This document shows positions 9,767 to 19,004 of a stretch of 64,000 bases of DNA, piece after piece. Both the position numbers and the translations under genes were made by a program. The stretch's first letter is position 1; each line of letters opens with the position of its first letter. The notes under the pieces are model-generated. The model saw nothing but the letters and a program-made list of their open reading frames with translations, was not told the origin of the DNA and searched no databases. The DNA comes from Thermococcus celericrescens (lineage in GTDB: Archaea; Methanobacteriota_B; Thermococci; Thermococcales; Thermococcaceae): NCBI RefSeq assembly GCF_001484195.1, contig NZ_LLYW01000008.1:35941-99940 (forward strand). The letters are read 5' to 3'.

Positions 9767-10798
9767 TCAGAACTCCCTCTCGACGAGGAACTCGGCGAGC
9801 AGCTCCAGATCCTTCCTCGCCTCGCTCTCCGGGAGAATCTTCAGGGCCTCGTTGGCCTCCCTCACGAGGTTCTTGGCGTACTGAGCGGCGTAGTCTATGC
9901 TGTCGTACTTTTTGAGAAGCTCGATAGCTTTAGCAACTTCCTCCTTGACCTTCTCGTCGTGTATCAGGGCGTCGCCCTTTGCATCGCCCGCGTACTTGCC
10001 GAAGACTCCCATAAACTCGGCCTTGTCCTCCTCGCTCGCGTGGTCGAAGAAGTGGCTGACTATCAGCGTCTTCTTGCCCTTCCTTATGTCGCTGCCGACG
10101 GGCTTTCCGAGTTTCTCCTCGTCGGCTATGAGGTCAAGCACGTCGTCCCATATCTGGAAGGCTACCCCGACGTTCATTCCCCACTTGGCGAGTGCTTTGA
10201 TGTACTCCTCGTCCTCCGTTCCGACTATCGCACCTATCTCGGCGGAACCCTCGAAGAGAGCCCCGGTCTTGCCGCTTATCATCCTGAGGTACTCCTCGAC
10301 GGTGACTTCCTCTCTGGTCTCAAACTCTATGTCAAGTGCCTGTCCCTCGCAGAGCATGTTGGAGGTTCTGACCAGGACGTCGAGGATGCGGGCCTTCTTC
10401 TCCGGGCTCACATCGGCCCTGGCTATAGCCTCAAAGGCCTTGCTGAAGAGCAGATCTCCAGCCAGAATCGCCATGTTAACGCCCCAGAGCCTGTGGACGG
10501 TCGGTCTTCCCCTGCGGAGCTCATCCATGTCCATGATGTCGTCGTGAACGAGGGAGTAGTTGTGGATGAACTCAACCGCGGCGGCAGGGTAGAGCGCCTT
10601 CTCCGGGTCTCCCCCGACGGCCTCGGCCGCGCGAAGAACCACGAAGGGCCTAACGCGCTTTCCACCGGCGAGCGGATAGTGTCTGGATGCGTCGTAGAGG
10701 TTCTTAGGCTCCTTCTCAGGGATGAGCTCGAATATGGCATCGTCAACGTCCTTTGCCATGGTCTTAACCCTTGCGAACAGCTCATCGTACTTCCCCAT
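9767..10798 (-). CDS. idsA: geranylgeranyl/farnesyl diphosphate synthase
   Basis: Condenses isopentenyl diphosphate with allylic diphosphates to make the C15-C20 chains of archaeal ether lipids. 343 aa, usual length for trans-prenyl synthases. First Asp-rich motif DDIMDMD near residue 91 with HNYSLVHD before it; second DDVLD near residue 220; GGKRVRP near residue 46 binds the diphosphate. Lies in a minus-strand cluster with RNase J, IPP isomerase, isopentenyl phosphate kinase and mevalonate kinase, the usual Thermococcales arrangement. Start ATG 10798 follows a GGGGTGATAT ribosome binding site. Confidence 0.96.
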   Translation of the reverse strand: MGKYDELFARVKTMAKDVDDAIFELIPEKEPKNLYDASRHYPLAGGKRVRPFVVLRAAEAVGGDPEKALYPAAAVEFIHNYSLVHDDIMDMDELRRGRPTVHRLWGVNMAILAGDLLFSKAFEAIARADVSPEKKARILDVLVRTSNMLCEGQALDIEFETREEVTVEEYLRMISGKTGALFEGSAEIGAIVGTEDEEYIKALAKWGMNVGVAFQIWDDVLDLIADEEKLGKPVGSDIRKGKKTLIVSHFFDHASEEDKAEFMGVFGKYAGDAKGDALIHDEKVKEEVAKAIELLKKYDSIDYAAQYAKNLVREANEALKILPESEARKDLELLAEFLVEREF

Positions 10799-10865
10799 TA
10801 TATCACCCCGTGAGTGATGAAAGCAATCTAAAGGAAAAATAGGGCAACTCTTTATCAGTTTTACC

Positions 10866-12200
10866 CTACCTTATCTCGACCAGGTAGCCGTTCCGCGACA
10901 CGAAGACGTCCCTGCCTATCAGGTAGCCCTCCTCCTCGGCCAGCTCCGCGTAGTGGGTCAGCATCCTGAACTCACCGTGGGCGGGGACGATGTTCTCCGG
11001 GTTCAGCATCCTGATGAGGTACCTGTGATCTTCCCTGCTGGCGTGGCCGGAAACGTGGAGGTCCTTTATCATCCTGACGTTCTTCATCTTGAGCTTGGTC
11101 TCAAGGACGTAGCGCTGGGCCTTGTTGAGCGGGTTCGGTATCGTTCCAGCGGAGAAGACAACGGTGTCGCGCTTGCCGATGTCGTAGAGCTCGCCGTTGG
11201 CCATCCTCGTGAGGACCGCCCCCGGCTCGCCCTGATGACCGGTGACCACGAGAAGGTAGTTCTCCCTCGCGCCCGAGACCTCCGCGAGAACCTTCCTTAT
11301 GGCGTTGGGGCTCCTGACAGCGCGGGCGCCCTTCATTCTTATCAGCCCGAGCTGCTTGGCGATGCCGGTGTATTTGGCCAGGGAGCGGCCCACGAAGACC
11401 GCCTGCCTGCCCATCTTGTTGGCTATCCATATGAGCTCCTGGAGCCTGGGGATGTGGCTGGCGAAGGTAGTCGCTATCAGCCCGTCCGCCTCCATGCCCT
11501 CGTAGAGGAAGAAGTCCTCCAGAAGCATCTGGGCAACGGCCTCGCTCGGGGTTTTGGTCGGCTCGGAGACGCGCGTGGATTCCGGAATGAGAACCTTGAC
11601 GCCCTCCCTACCGAGCTCCTTGAGGCGTTTGTAGTCGGGCTTCTCGCCGAGGGGATTGTTGTTGTCGAACTTGAAGTCGCCGGTGTGGACGACCGCGCCC
11701 TCGGGCGTGTGGACGACGACCATAGCCGCCTGGGGTATCGAATGGGTTATCTGCACGAACTCTATCGCCAGGTTCTCGCTGACCTGGACTATCTCGCCAA
11801 ACCCGGTCTCGTACATGGGGTTCTTGACCTCGAAATACTGCTCGCTCTTGACCTCACTCTTGGCGAGCTTTATTGTGTACGGCGTTCCGTATATGGGCAC
11901 GTCGGGATAGTGGGGCGCGAGCTTGCCGATGGCGCCTATGTGATCCAGGTGCCCGTGGGTGAAGGTTATGGCGACGACCTTCTTGTTCCTGAGAATGGAA
12001 TCGTCCGGGATGGCGCCGAGCTTCTGGAGCTCTTTAGCCGGAAACTGCTGGATGTTGACGTCCTCGTGGATGAGAACGCGGTCGAGCCTTATGCCCATGT
12101 CGATTATAACGACCTCTTCCCTGCCGCCGTTGGAGTAACCGACGGCGGTCATGTTCTTGCCGACTTCCTCGTAACCGCTAATGGTGTAGATTTTTATCAT
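10866..12200 (-). CDS. rnj: archaeal RNase J, beta-CASP exoribonuclease
   Basis: 444-aa metallo-beta-lactamase/beta-CASP ribonuclease; the aRNase J family degrades RNA 5' to 3' in Euryarchaea. The zinc site motif THGHLDHIG is near residue 78, and the later HTGDFKFD, the beta-CASP motifs (IPESTRVSEPT region) and the C-terminal VSGHASREDH and PAHGE motifs are all present. Start ATG 12200 follows AAGGAGGA. Just upstream, the leader forms a GC-rich hairpin between TATA box and ribosome binding site. Its place between lipid-synthesis genes is conserved in Thermococcales and does not imply a lipid role. Confidence 0.95.
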   Translation of the reverse strand: MIKIYTISGYEEVGKNMTAVGYSNGGREEVVIIDMGIRLDRVLIHEDVNIQQFPAKELQKLGAIPDDSILRNKKVVAITFTHGHLDHIGAIGKLAPHYPDVPIYGTPYTIKLAKSEVKSEQYFEVKNPMYETGFGEIVQVSENLAIEFVQITHSIPQAAMVVVHTPEGAVVHTGDFKFDNNNPLGEKPDYKRLKELGREGVKVLIPESTRVSEPTKTPSEAVAQMLLEDFFLYEGMEADGLIATTFASHIPRLQELIWIANKMGRQAVFVGRSLAKYTGIAKQLGLIRMKGARAVRSPNAIRKVLAEVSGARENYLLVVTGHQGEPGAVLTRMANGELYDIGKRDTVVFSAGTIPNPLNKAQRYVLETKLKMKNVRMIKDLHVSGHASREDHRYLIRMLNPENIVPAHGEFRMLTHYAELAEEEGYLIGRDVFVSRNGYLVEIR

Positions 12201-12218
12201 GTCTATTCCTCCTTACGC

Positions 12219-12281
12219 CCCCAGGCCTCTCCTGAGGCGTGGGGCTGCGTTGGTCTTAGTTGTTGCCAGGGGTTTAAAAAG
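12219..12281 (-). promoter_or_regulatory. RNase J promoter and leader hairpin
   Basis: Minus-strand TATA CCTTTTTAAACC at about 12270-12281 predicts a transcription start near 12250. The leader then folds as two 5-bp helices (CCCCA/TGGGG and GCCTC/GAGGC) broken by one G-G mismatch with a 4-base loop, at 12219-12244, ending just before the AAGGAGGA ribosome binding site. A leader target for autoregulation by RNase J is plausible but untested. Confidence 0.45.
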
Positions 12282-12384
12282 GTGTGCATTCCTGGATTAA
12301 ATTACTCCAGGATAAGTTGCCCGGACAAAAGTGATACTGCCTCCCCCAGAGTTATCGCTTATTATAGTATACCCCAAGTAAATT

Positions 12385-12756
12385 TCAATAATTTCTCGAC
12401 CGTTTTACTTGGAAACAGGAAGCAAATAAGGCACCCAAAAGGATGCTTGCAAGGGCGTGTTGATTGAAATAGAAGAGTAACACAACCACGGTTAGGAGGG
12501 AGAGTAATAAGACACGATTTGCACGCCTGCTCATATGGAACAAAGCTCCTGAGCCAAATACCAATGCAGAAACAACAGCGAGAGTTGAAAACATAAGCGC
12601 TTTCCCAAGTTCTGCCGCTCCAAAATAGGAAGCAACCCCATAGAACATTGCCCCTGTTACTGCTGAAAGGATGAGTATCACAAATAAGTTAACAAAAGCA
12701 TCAAAGAGAAAATTGAAAAAATCTGAGTGTTGTCCCTGATACACGTCAACCACCAC
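12385..12756 (-). CDS. small membrane protein paired with secreted protein
   Basis: 123 aa with three or four hydrophobic segments, the first after a short soluble N-terminus. GTG 12756 overlaps the stop of the upstream secreted-protein gene by 11 bases, with AGGTGG as ribosome binding site, so the two are translationally coupled. No family recognised. Position and pairing mirror 4811-5407 with 5421-6443, although the two membrane proteins are of different length (123 against 198 aa). Confidence 0.65.
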   Translation of the reverse strand: MVVDVYQGQHSDFFNFLFDAFVNLFVILILSAVTGAMFYGVASYFGAAELGKALMFSTLAVVSALVFGSGALFHMSRRANRVLLLSLLTVVVLLFYFNQHALASILLGALFASCFQVKRSRNY

Positions 12757-13549
12757 CTATAGATTTTTGCATAGACTTAAATATAAGACTTTTGCTGTGA
12801 TGGTCTGAGTATTTATATCCTGAAATTATCCAAGCATTTTCTTTTTCATTGTATTCAAGTACGATAAAATCAATAGAATCAACAAGTGCTTTATTCTTTT
12901 TTAACACGTTAATTACGGCAGTTCTTCCATTGGTTAATGCCAAGTTCTTGTATTTTGACAAATCTCTAATTTTGGGAGCACTATACTTGTGGGGTTTTAA
13001 GTATGATAGTGATGACATTACTAAACTTGACGTGCCTGAACTCTCTGGCCATATAGTGACTGTGAGTGAATCAGTAGCTTCCAATACTTTCAGATATACT
13101 GGCAGTTGGTCTATATCAAACAAATGATCATGCAGACTTACTTTGCAGGTATATGTAACAGTAGTTACCTGGTTGGCTGAATATTGGACTTTGAGCCATG
13201 GAGCGGGCACGCCATAGTAATAGTCATAAGGATTTGAATCTCCCTGCCTAACCGTATCCTCAATAAACCAGCCGTAAGTAAGTGGATTATGTACACCTCC
13301 CCCATCCCAGTGATGTAATAGAGTAAAGTGGTCGTACACAGGACTAATCTCCACTGACCATGCATCATGAGGTGCTCCTGAAAGGTAAGTCCAAGTACAA
13401 TAAAGATAGTCGATGTCTCCCGAATGCACTGGATCAACCAATCTATGGTCAAAGTTGGCGTATAATACTTCACCTGCTAGAGCTATTTTGGCAGTAGTCC
13501 CAACACTTAGCATCCCTATCAGTATTGCCAACCAAAACTTCAACTTCAT
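12746..13549 (-). CDS. secreted protein of unknown function
   Basis: 267 aa with a signal peptide (MKLKFWLAILIG core, cleavage near ALAG). The mature protein is rich in Tyr, Trp, His and Asp, with segments such as HHWDGGGVHNP and DSNPYDYYYGVPAPW, and looks beta-rich; the last third is Lys-rich. ATG 13549 follows GGGGGTC; the frame to 13591 lacks a ribosome binding site. The signal peptide follows the same pattern (MK-x-K, hydrophobic core, VGxTA) as the gene at 5421-6443 and the upstream DNA is alike, so these are probably distant paralogues. This cassette sits between RNase J and IPP isomerase, interrupting the lipid cluster. Confidence 0.72.
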   Translation of the reverse strand: MKLKFWLAILIGMLSVGTTAKIALAGEVLYANFDHRLVDPVHSGDIDYLYCTWTYLSGAPHDAWSVEISPVYDHFTLLHHWDGGGVHNPLTYGWFIEDTVRQGDSNPYDYYYGVPAPWLKVQYSANQVTTVTYTCKVSLHDHLFDIDQLPVYLKVLEATDSLTVTIWPESSGTSSLVMSSLSYLKPHKYSAPKIRDLSKYKNLALTNGRTAVINVLKKNKALVDSIDFIVLEYNEKENAWIISGYKYSDHHSKSLIFKSMQKSIGGG

Positions 13550-13640
13550 ATAGACCCCCATCAAATATTGCAATAATATTTTTGACTTCAAAACTTATAA
13601 ACTTTTTCCTTTATTATTAGTAAATATTTTTCCTTTTTTT

Positions 13641-13656
13641 CGAGTATAGATTTGTT
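13641..13656 (-). promoter_or_regulatory. promoter region of the 12746-13549 operon
   Basis: A degenerate TATA (minus strand CAAATCTATACTCG) aligned with the better TATA of the 5421-6443 operon. The adjacent upstream block to 13713 is about 70 percent identical to 6556-6612 by eye. Confidence 0.4.
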
Positions 13657-13740
13657 CTAACTGAAGTTTTCATCTTAGAACCAGCCAAAAGAAGCTTGAG
13701 TAAAAGAGCGAACAAAAACGAGCATTAGAAAGCAGAAAAG

Positions 13741-14871
13741 TTAAGCTTTTCTCCGCCTTGCTCTGAGAAACTCGGCTAAGTCAATCCTCACCTCAAGCCA
13801 CTCCCTCGTGAACCCTGTGGCCACGAGCGGCACTTTTCTGAGCTCCTCGACGTTTCTGGCCCCGACGAGGAACATGGCATTTCTTATTTCCTCTATGTAG
13901 CGCCTGAGGATTTTTATTACTCCATCAACGTCACCCTTGACCGCGGGCCTGAGCAGGGGCAGGGCAACTCCGGCAAAGGTCGCCCCCATCGCTAAAGCTT
14001 TCGCCATCGCTATGCCGTCCCTCATCCCGCCGGTGGCTATTATCGGGAGTTCTGTTGCATAGCGAACTTCCGCAACACTTATAGCGGTCTTTATGCCCCA
14101 GTCCCAGAACCTGAGGGCCATGTTTCTTCCCATCTCGTCCTTTGCGCGGTAGTACTCCACTCCGCTCCAGCTCGTCCCGCCGAGGCCACCCACATCAATG
14201 GCATCAATTCCGATGCTCTCAAGCCTTATCGCGACCTCCATGGAAACTCCAGCTCCCGTCTCCTTCGCTATAATCGGGTACGGGAACTCCGCCTTCAGCT
14301 CGGCCAAAGATTTCAAAACGCCCCTGTACTGGGTGTCTCCCTCGGGCTGGACGCTCTCCTGGAGCGGGTTGAGGTGTATCGCCAGGGCATCGGCCTGAAT
14401 CGTCTCGACCGCTTTCAGGGCCTCATCAACCCCGTATCTGTCGGGCATGGTCTCGGCGAACTGCGGTGCCCCGAGGTTGCCGACGAGGAAGACGTCAGGG
14501 GCAACGTCGCGGACGTAGTAGCTCTCCCATGTTTCAGGCTTCCTTATCATCGCCCTCTGGCTGCCGACGCCCATCGGTATGTTCAGCTCCTGGGCGGCCT
14601 TCGCTAAAGTCTTGTTTATCTTGCCCGCGAGCTGAGAGCCCCTCGTTCCGCCGGTCATTCCGGCTATGAAAATCGGGTAATCGAACTTCCGCCCGAGAAA
14701 CTCGACGCTCAGATCAACCTCGTCCTTGTCTATCTCGGGCAGGCTCATGTGGACGAAGTGAACGTCCTCAAAACCGTTGGAAACGTGGGCCTGGACGTTC
14801 CTCTTGAGGCAGTGCTCTATGTGCTCAAACTTCCTGATGACAGTGAGTTCCTCCCTATCAAAAGCCTCCAT
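13741..14871 (-). CDS. fni: isopentenyl-diphosphate delta-isomerase, type 2
   Basis: FMN- and NAD(P)H-dependent isomerase that converts IPP to DMAPP for archaeal lipid synthesis. 376 aa. Visible marks: the [14 protein letters not shown] start region, FIAGMTGGT, the Gly-rich [21 protein letters not shown] with catalytic Gln, [16 protein letters not shown] and the FMN phosphate loop [11 protein letters not shown] 14871 is preferred: GGTGG stands 5 bases before it, whereas GTG 14880 has no site. Part of the mevalonate cluster. Confidence 0.95.
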   Translation of the reverse strand: MEAFDREELTVIRKFEHIEHCLKRNVQAHVSNGFEDVHFVHMSLPEIDKDEVDLSVEFLGRKFDYPIFIAGMTGGTRGSQLAGKINKTLAKAAQELNIPMGVGSQRAMIRKPETWESYYVRDVAPDVFLVGNLGAPQFAETMPDRYGVDEALKAVETIQADALAIHLNPLQESVQPEGDTQYRGVLKSLAELKAEFPYPIIAKETGAGVSMEVAIRLESIGIDAIDVGGLGGTSWSGVEYYRAKDEMGRNMALRFWDWGIKTAISVAEVRYATELPIIATGGMRDGIAMAKALAMGATFAGVALPLLRPAVKGDVDGVIKILRRYIEEIRNAMFLVGARNVEELRKVPLVATGFTREWLEVRIDLAEFLRARRRKA

Positions 14872-15042
14872 TTCAACCACCGAAGAGAGAACGGAGCAGA
14901 AGGTTAAGAGGTTTTTGGAGCGCGTGGATTTCTCAACTATCCATGCAATACCACAGCAAGACTTTAACCAGCACCACCCGACGGAATGCCGGCGGTGTTC
15001 ATGGCGCTCACATCAGAATAAAGGAAGCGTGGGTTAAGGCAA

Positions 15043-15777
15043 TCAGTCGCTTTCACACGGGAGTGTCGCGTTGAAGACTCTAACCTCCACCCAGCCGCCG
15101 CGCTTCCCCATATACAGTTCGACCCAGTGGGTTGTGTTGAAGTCAAAGAGCATCTCAAGCGTGCCGTTGCCAAAGACGGGGTAGTTCGGGCCGAGGCCGA
15201 TCCTCGGTCGGAGGGCAATGTAATCCGGATTAACCTCCTCCCCACCGGTGTCGTGGAAGTAAGCGAAGATTACGGGAACCGACGAACAGATGGACCAGTT
15301 TGTTGCCACAAAAGGAACTTTTAGCCTACCACCGCTCACGTTTGGGGGAACGGGATAGACAACCCTCACCATTTCAACCTTCGGAACGGCCCAGCCGGGG
15401 GTGTCGTAGTACCAGACGGTATAATCAATCTCGCCCCTGGTTACCTGCCTCCCCACGGGATAAACCGTGAGGTTCACCCAGGGAAAGCCTGCTATGAGCG
15501 GGTAAACACTCCCAGATACGTGAACACCCGAGGGATAGAACAGGAACATCGAATCACGACCGTTCAGGAGCCGCTCCAGGGGCTTTCTCTGGAGATGCCA
15601 CTCGATGACGAGTACAGACCCGTTCGACGTCTCTACAACGGAGCTAGTGACCCGGAGGCCCTCCGGGCCGGCCATGAAGTCGTTCAGAGCGCCCATTCTG
15701 GCGGCCGTTTCAATGCCGAGGAATGCCCATCCGAAGATCACAAGGATAAGTACAACGGCGAGAGCCTTTCTACCCAT
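15043..15777 (-). CDS. exported or membrane-anchored hypothetical protein
   Basis: 244 aa. One N-terminal hydrophobic segment (LAVVLILVIFGWAFLGI) makes a signal peptide or anchor; the rest is a beta-rich extracellular domain with several N-x-S/T sites, two cysteines (near residue 170 and close to the C-terminus) and many Pro/Gly/Tyr/Trp. No family recognised. ATG 15777 follows GGGGATTC by a good distance; GTG 15780 is too close. It separates fni from the isopentenyl phosphate kinase gene and has no evident link to lipid synthesis. Confidence 0.7.
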   Translation of the reverse strand: MGRKALAVVLILVIFGWAFLGIETAARMGALNDFMAGPEGLRVTSSVVETSNGSVLVIEWHLQRKPLERLLNGRDSMFLFYPSGVHVSGSVYPLIAGFPWVNLTVYPVGRQVTRGEIDYTVWYYDTPGWAVPKVEMVRVVYPVPPNVSGGRLKVPFVATNWSICSSVPVIFAYFHDTGGEEVNPDYIALRPRIGLGPNYPVFGNGTLEMLFDFNTTHWVELYMGKRGGWVEVRVFNATLPCESD

Positions 15778-15834
15778 CACGAATCCCCGTGGTGAATACC
15801 CAGATGAAAATAAAAAGTTTACGCTTTGCAGGCG

Positions 15835-16626
15835 TTACCCTTTAATTCTCGTGCCGAAGCCGTCGCCCCTTATCGCCCCGCTCAGCCTTCCCGGAACCTT
15901 CCCGTTGACAAACCAGACCTCCGAGTGCTCTGCTATCTTCTTCGCTTCCTCCAGCTTGTTGCAGATTCCCCCGGTGACGTCGGTTCCGGCGGCGGTGCAG
16001 TGGAGCCTTTCGAGGAGGGAATCTATCTCCTCTCTGCTGAGACTCTGAATCAGTCCTCCCTCGCCAGGCTTGCCGTCGTAGATTCCGTCAACGTCCATGA
16101 GGAAGATAACCTTGTCCGGCTCAAGCATCTTGGCGAGGTAGGTAATGATCTGGTCGCCGGAGAGTATGTCGATGCCCTTCGCGAGGTCTATCGAGACGTC
16201 TCCGAAGAGAACGGGGATGAACCCAAGCTCCAGCAGCCTTTCCACGACCTCAATGTCTCCGTAGGCCACCTCGCCGTTCTCGGTTATGAAGACCGAAGAT
16301 GTGGAGACTGAGAAGGCTGGCAAGTTCTCTCCGACGAACTCCCTGATAAACTTCGCGTTTGCCCGGAGCATGGCCTGATGGGTCTCGGTGAAGCCTATCC
16401 TCCGGAAGTTGGCGGTCTCCCAGTCCTCAGGGAGGCCGTCGCGTATACCGTACTTTTTCGCCTCAGGATGGCCGAAGCTCCCGCCTCCGTGAACGACGAT
16501 GAAGTTCTCACGGGGATAAAACTTGGCTATCTCCTTCGCTATGTTCCTGACGGTTTCATGGTCAAAGTTCTCGGGCTCACCCTTCTTATCGCTGAAGACG
16601 CTGCCGCCGACTTTGACGATTATCAT
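15835..16626 (-). CDS. isopentenyl phosphate kinase
   Basis: Phosphorylates isopentenyl phosphate to IPP with ATP, the last step of the alternative archaeal mevalonate pathway. 263 aa of the amino acid kinase fold: [11 protein letters not shown] at the N-terminus (catalytic Lys), [11 protein letters not shown] near residue 46 with the His that distinguishes IPK, a Gly-rich SGDQI segment and [13 protein letters not shown] near residue 170. Its ATG overlaps the mevalonate kinase stop by 4 bases (ATGA), so both are translated from one message. Confidence 0.95.
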   Translation of the reverse strand: MIIVKVGGSVFSDKKGEPENFDHETVRNIAKEIAKFYPRENFIVVHGGGSFGHPEAKKYGIRDGLPEDWETANFRRIGFTETHQAMLRANAKFIREFVGENLPAFSVSTSSVFITENGEVAYGDIEVVERLLELGFIPVLFGDVSIDLAKGIDILSGDQIITYLAKMLEPDKVIFLMDVDGIYDGKPGEGGLIQSLSREEIDSLLERLHCTAAGTDVTGGICNKLEEAKKIAEHSEVWFVNGKVPGRLSGAIRGDGFGTRIKG

Positions 16627-17627
16627 GGCAGGACCTCCTCTATCCTGAGTCCCTCGCGGCTTATCCTCGTTATCATCGGCGTTCCGCCGGCTATCGTTAT
16701 GGCAGTTGCAACTTCGCTCTGGTTCTCCGGGGCCAGGGCGTACATGCAGCCGCCGCCACCTGCACCGGTTATCTTTGCTCCTATTGCCCCGGCAACCCTC
16801 GCGGCGTAGACCAGCTCGCTGAGCTTTTTCGTTGAAACTCCGAGGGCGTCTAGGAGGCCGTGATTGAGGTTCATGAGCCTTCCGAGCCGGGTGAAGCGGA
16901 GCTCCTCGTCGAGGTCAGAGGTTATAACGTCGCGGGCCTTCTCGACTATCTTGCCCATCGCAACGAGCACCGGTTCTATAACCTCTGGCATCTCCTCGTA
17001 GGTTCTCCTCACCATAGCCACGAGCTCCTTTGTTGAACCGCTCGAACCCGTGTAGCCGACGACTATGGGCAACTCCATGAAGGGCAGGTGCTCGAAGTCC
17101 CCCTTCTCGTAGTGGATGAAGCCGCCTATGGCCGAAACCGTTGGGTCTATACCGCTCGATGCCCCCTGGACGAGGAGTTCGACCTTATGGCCGAGCTTTC
17201 CTATCTCCTCGTTGGTCAGCTCAAGGCCGAGCAGTTTTGAGACCGCACCGATGGTCGCAACGGCAACCGCAGCGGATGAGCCGAGGCCAGCACCGACAGG
17301 AATTTGAGATGTTATCGAGACGGTTACACCCTTACCGTTCGCATCTGCCTCCTCCCTCACCAGCTCTATGGCCTGACGGACGTAGCTGAGGACTTCAGCG
17401 GCCTTTCCGTAGTCGCTCTCGAAGTAAATCTCGTCCTCGGAGAAGGATACCGTAAGGCCCGGAACGCGTATGTCCTTGGCCTCTATCTTTATCGCACCCC
17501 TATCGTTGAACCCTGCCCACACATAGGTTCTGAGGTCTATAGCTGCGGCTATCGCTGGTTTACCGTAAACGACGCTGTGCTCGCCGAAGAGTATAATTTT
17601 AGCCGGGGCAGATGCCAAAACCCTCAT
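16623..17627 (-). CDS. mvk: mevalonate kinase
   Basis: GHMP-family kinase that phosphorylates mevalonate. 334 aa. Motifs: [18 protein letters not shown] (motif 1), [19 protein letters not shown] loop near residue 110, SGIDPTVS near residue 158 with the catalytic Asp, and the C-terminal [10 protein letters not shown]. Its start ATG 17627 overlaps the stop of the truncated HEPN reading frame by 4 bases, so in the present arrangement its translation is coupled to a toxin-type gene pair. Confidence 0.96.
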   Translation of the reverse strand: MRVLASAPAKIILFGEHSVVYGKPAIAAAIDLRTYVWAGFNDRGAIKIEAKDIRVPGLTVSFSEDEIYFESDYGKAAEVLSYVRQAIELVREEADANGKGVTVSITSQIPVGAGLGSSAAVAVATIGAVSKLLGLELTNEEIGKLGHKVELLVQGASSGIDPTVSAIGGFIHYEKGDFEHLPFMELPIVVGYTGSSGSTKELVAMVRRTYEEMPEVIEPVLVAMGKIVEKARDVITSDLDEELRFTRLGRLMNLNHGLLDALGVSTKKLSELVYAARVAGAIGAKITGAGGGGCMYALAPENQSEVATAITIAGGTPMITRISREGLRIEEVLP

Positions 17628-17746
17628 TTTTGACCCTCCAGGAGCTTTGTCATGACGTTTTCCAACTCATCGAGCTCGTTCTGAATCGTGTACCAGACAA
17701 GCGAGAGGTCAACGCCGAAATAAGCATGAATTAACTTATCTCTCAT
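17624..17746 (-). pseudogene. HEPN-domain protein, N-terminally truncated remnant
   Basis: 40 codons that start at an ATG overlapping the stop of the MNT gene (ATGA) and end with a stop overlapping the mvk start (ATGA). The product begins at the HEPN signature RDKLIHAYFGVD, with the R-x4-H ribonuclease motif, continues [13 protein letters not shown] and stops. Complete partners of this MNT/HEPN type (DUF86, COG2361) are about 110-120 aa, so roughly 70 N-terminal residues are missing while both end junctions are intact. Either an internal deletion left a coupled mini-gene or a very short product is still used. Not previously delimited because of its size. Confidence 0.6.
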
Positions 17747-18051
17747 ACGTATTTCACCTCTTTAAGAATCCGTTCCCTGATGCGTCTCTTCAGGGCCCCC
17801 TTGGTTACAAGGTCAACCTTAACTCCCAGCAGTTCTTCGAGGTATTCCTGTAAGCGGAGGAAGGTTATCATCCTTACGGGACGCTCAAATTCGACGAAAA
17901 TGTCGACGTCACTGTCTTCCCTCTGCTCGTTCCGGGAATAGGAGCCAAAAACGCCAATACGCTTAACACAATATTTTTCACTCAGTTCCTTCCTGTGAGC
18001 ACGCAGGATTTTTTGAACATCCACAAGTGTTTTAACGCGTGTGGCCTGCAT
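17743..18051 (-). CDS. minimal nucleotidyltransferase (MNT) of MNT/HEPN pair
   Basis: 102 aa with the nucleotidyltransferase signature GVFGSYSRNEQREDSDVDIF near residue 34 (GS-x10-DxD) and a third acidic position in VKVDLV. In complete MNT/HEPN toxin-antitoxin modules the MNT protein AMPylates and neutralises the HEPN ribonuclease. Full length by family standards, but its HEPN partner downstream is truncated. First gene of the run leading into mvk and ipk. GTG/ATG start region at 18051 follows no strong ribosome binding site. Confidence 0.85.
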   Translation of the reverse strand: MQATRVKTLVDVQKILRAHRKELSEKYCVKRIGVFGSYSRNEQREDSDVDIFVEFERPVRMITFLRLQEYLEELLGVKVDLVTKGALKRRIRERILKEVKYV

Positions 18052-18088
18052 GGTAGAAAATAAGAAAAGTCCCTTATCACCCTTTCGT

Positions 18089-18970
18089 TCACTTCCTTAT
18101 CACGATGCTCGCGTAGCCGACGATGGCATCGGTGCTCCTGCTGACCTCGAAGCTCGTCGTGTAGTGCAACAGTTCTGCCTCAAGCGCTCCGGCAAAGCGG
18201 GAATAAACCATCGCAGTTCCGACTCCCCCAGGCCCGCACATGGTGTGGTTCATATCCCTCAGTTCCCTAAACATGCCCTTAACGTCGAAGTCGAGGATTC
18301 TCCTTATTACGCGGAAGTCCCACTCCTTTATCCGGTGGGGGAGCTCGCTCGCCCTCGCCCTGAAGGGCACGTAGCCGTACATTGGGCCGTAGTGCATGAA
18401 GTCGGTGCTCGCTACCACAACAACGTCCCTGCCGAGCTCCCTGGAGGCCTCAAAGACAGCCTTTCCGAGGTCTTCGGAAACCTCCTCGTCCTGAATGCCG
18501 AGGGCTATTGGAACTATTCTAACTTCCTTCCCGGCGAGCTCGCTGAGGTACTGGATGAACGGGAGCTGAACCTCTATCGAGTGCTCGTATTTGTGGGCCA
18601 GCTCATCGAGGTCGGCTATGCCAGAGAGCTTCGCTATAGCTTTGGCCATCTCGGAATCAACCTCGACGTCACCGAGCGGTGTGCGCCACTTTCCGGCCGG
18701 GTAGACCGCTATCGGAGAGCCCAGGCCGGTGTGATTCGGGCCGAGGATTACGAACGTTTCAGGAAAACCGTCCTCGAATATCGCCCTGTAGGTTCTCGAA
18801 GCCGTGTAGCCCGAAAAGACATAACCCGCATGCGGTGCAACTCCGGCCGTGATCCGTCTCTCGCTTCCCTCCTCGCCAAGGTTGCTGAAGAACTCCTCCA
18901 GCATCTCGATGAGCGCTTTGCCCGATGGATAGAAGCCACCGGCAACGGCAGGATACCTTACCTCCGCCAT
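18089..18970 (-). CDS. MEMO1-family protein (AmmeMemoRadiSam protein B)
   Basis: 293 aa, usual length for the family related to extradiol dioxygenases. Motifs: [11 protein letters not shown] at the N-terminus, [10 protein letters not shown] near residue 45, ILGPNHTG near residue 75, the SIEVQLPF segment and ASTDFMHYG near residue 188, which together carry the His and Asp residues of the fold. In many prokaryotes it accompanies an AMMECR1 protein and a radical SAM enzyme; neither partner is adjacent here. Its biochemical role in archaea is not established. Start ATG 18970 follows GGGTGAGAGA. Confidence 0.93.
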   Translation of the reverse strand: MAEVRYPAVAGGFYPSGKALIEMLEEFFSNLGEEGSERRITAGVAPHAGYVFSGYTASRTYRAIFEDGFPETFVILGPNHTGLGSPIAVYPAGKWRTPLGDVEVDSEMAKAIAKLSGIADLDELAHKYEHSIEVQLPFIQYLSELAGKEVRIVPIALGIQDEEVSEDLGKAVFEASRELGRDVVVVASTDFMHYGPMYGYVPFRARASELPHRIKEWDFRVIRRILDFDVKGMFRELRDMNHTMCGPGGVGTAMVYSRFAGALEAELLHYTTSFEVSRSTDAIVGYASIVIRK

Positions 18971-19004
18971 TCTCTCACCCCCAGCAATTTTTGGGATTCA
19001 ATCC

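Noticed and set aside
10953..12467. 504-codon plus-strand frame opposite RNase J
   Set aside because: Shadow frame; RNase J on the other strand has all catalytic motifs.
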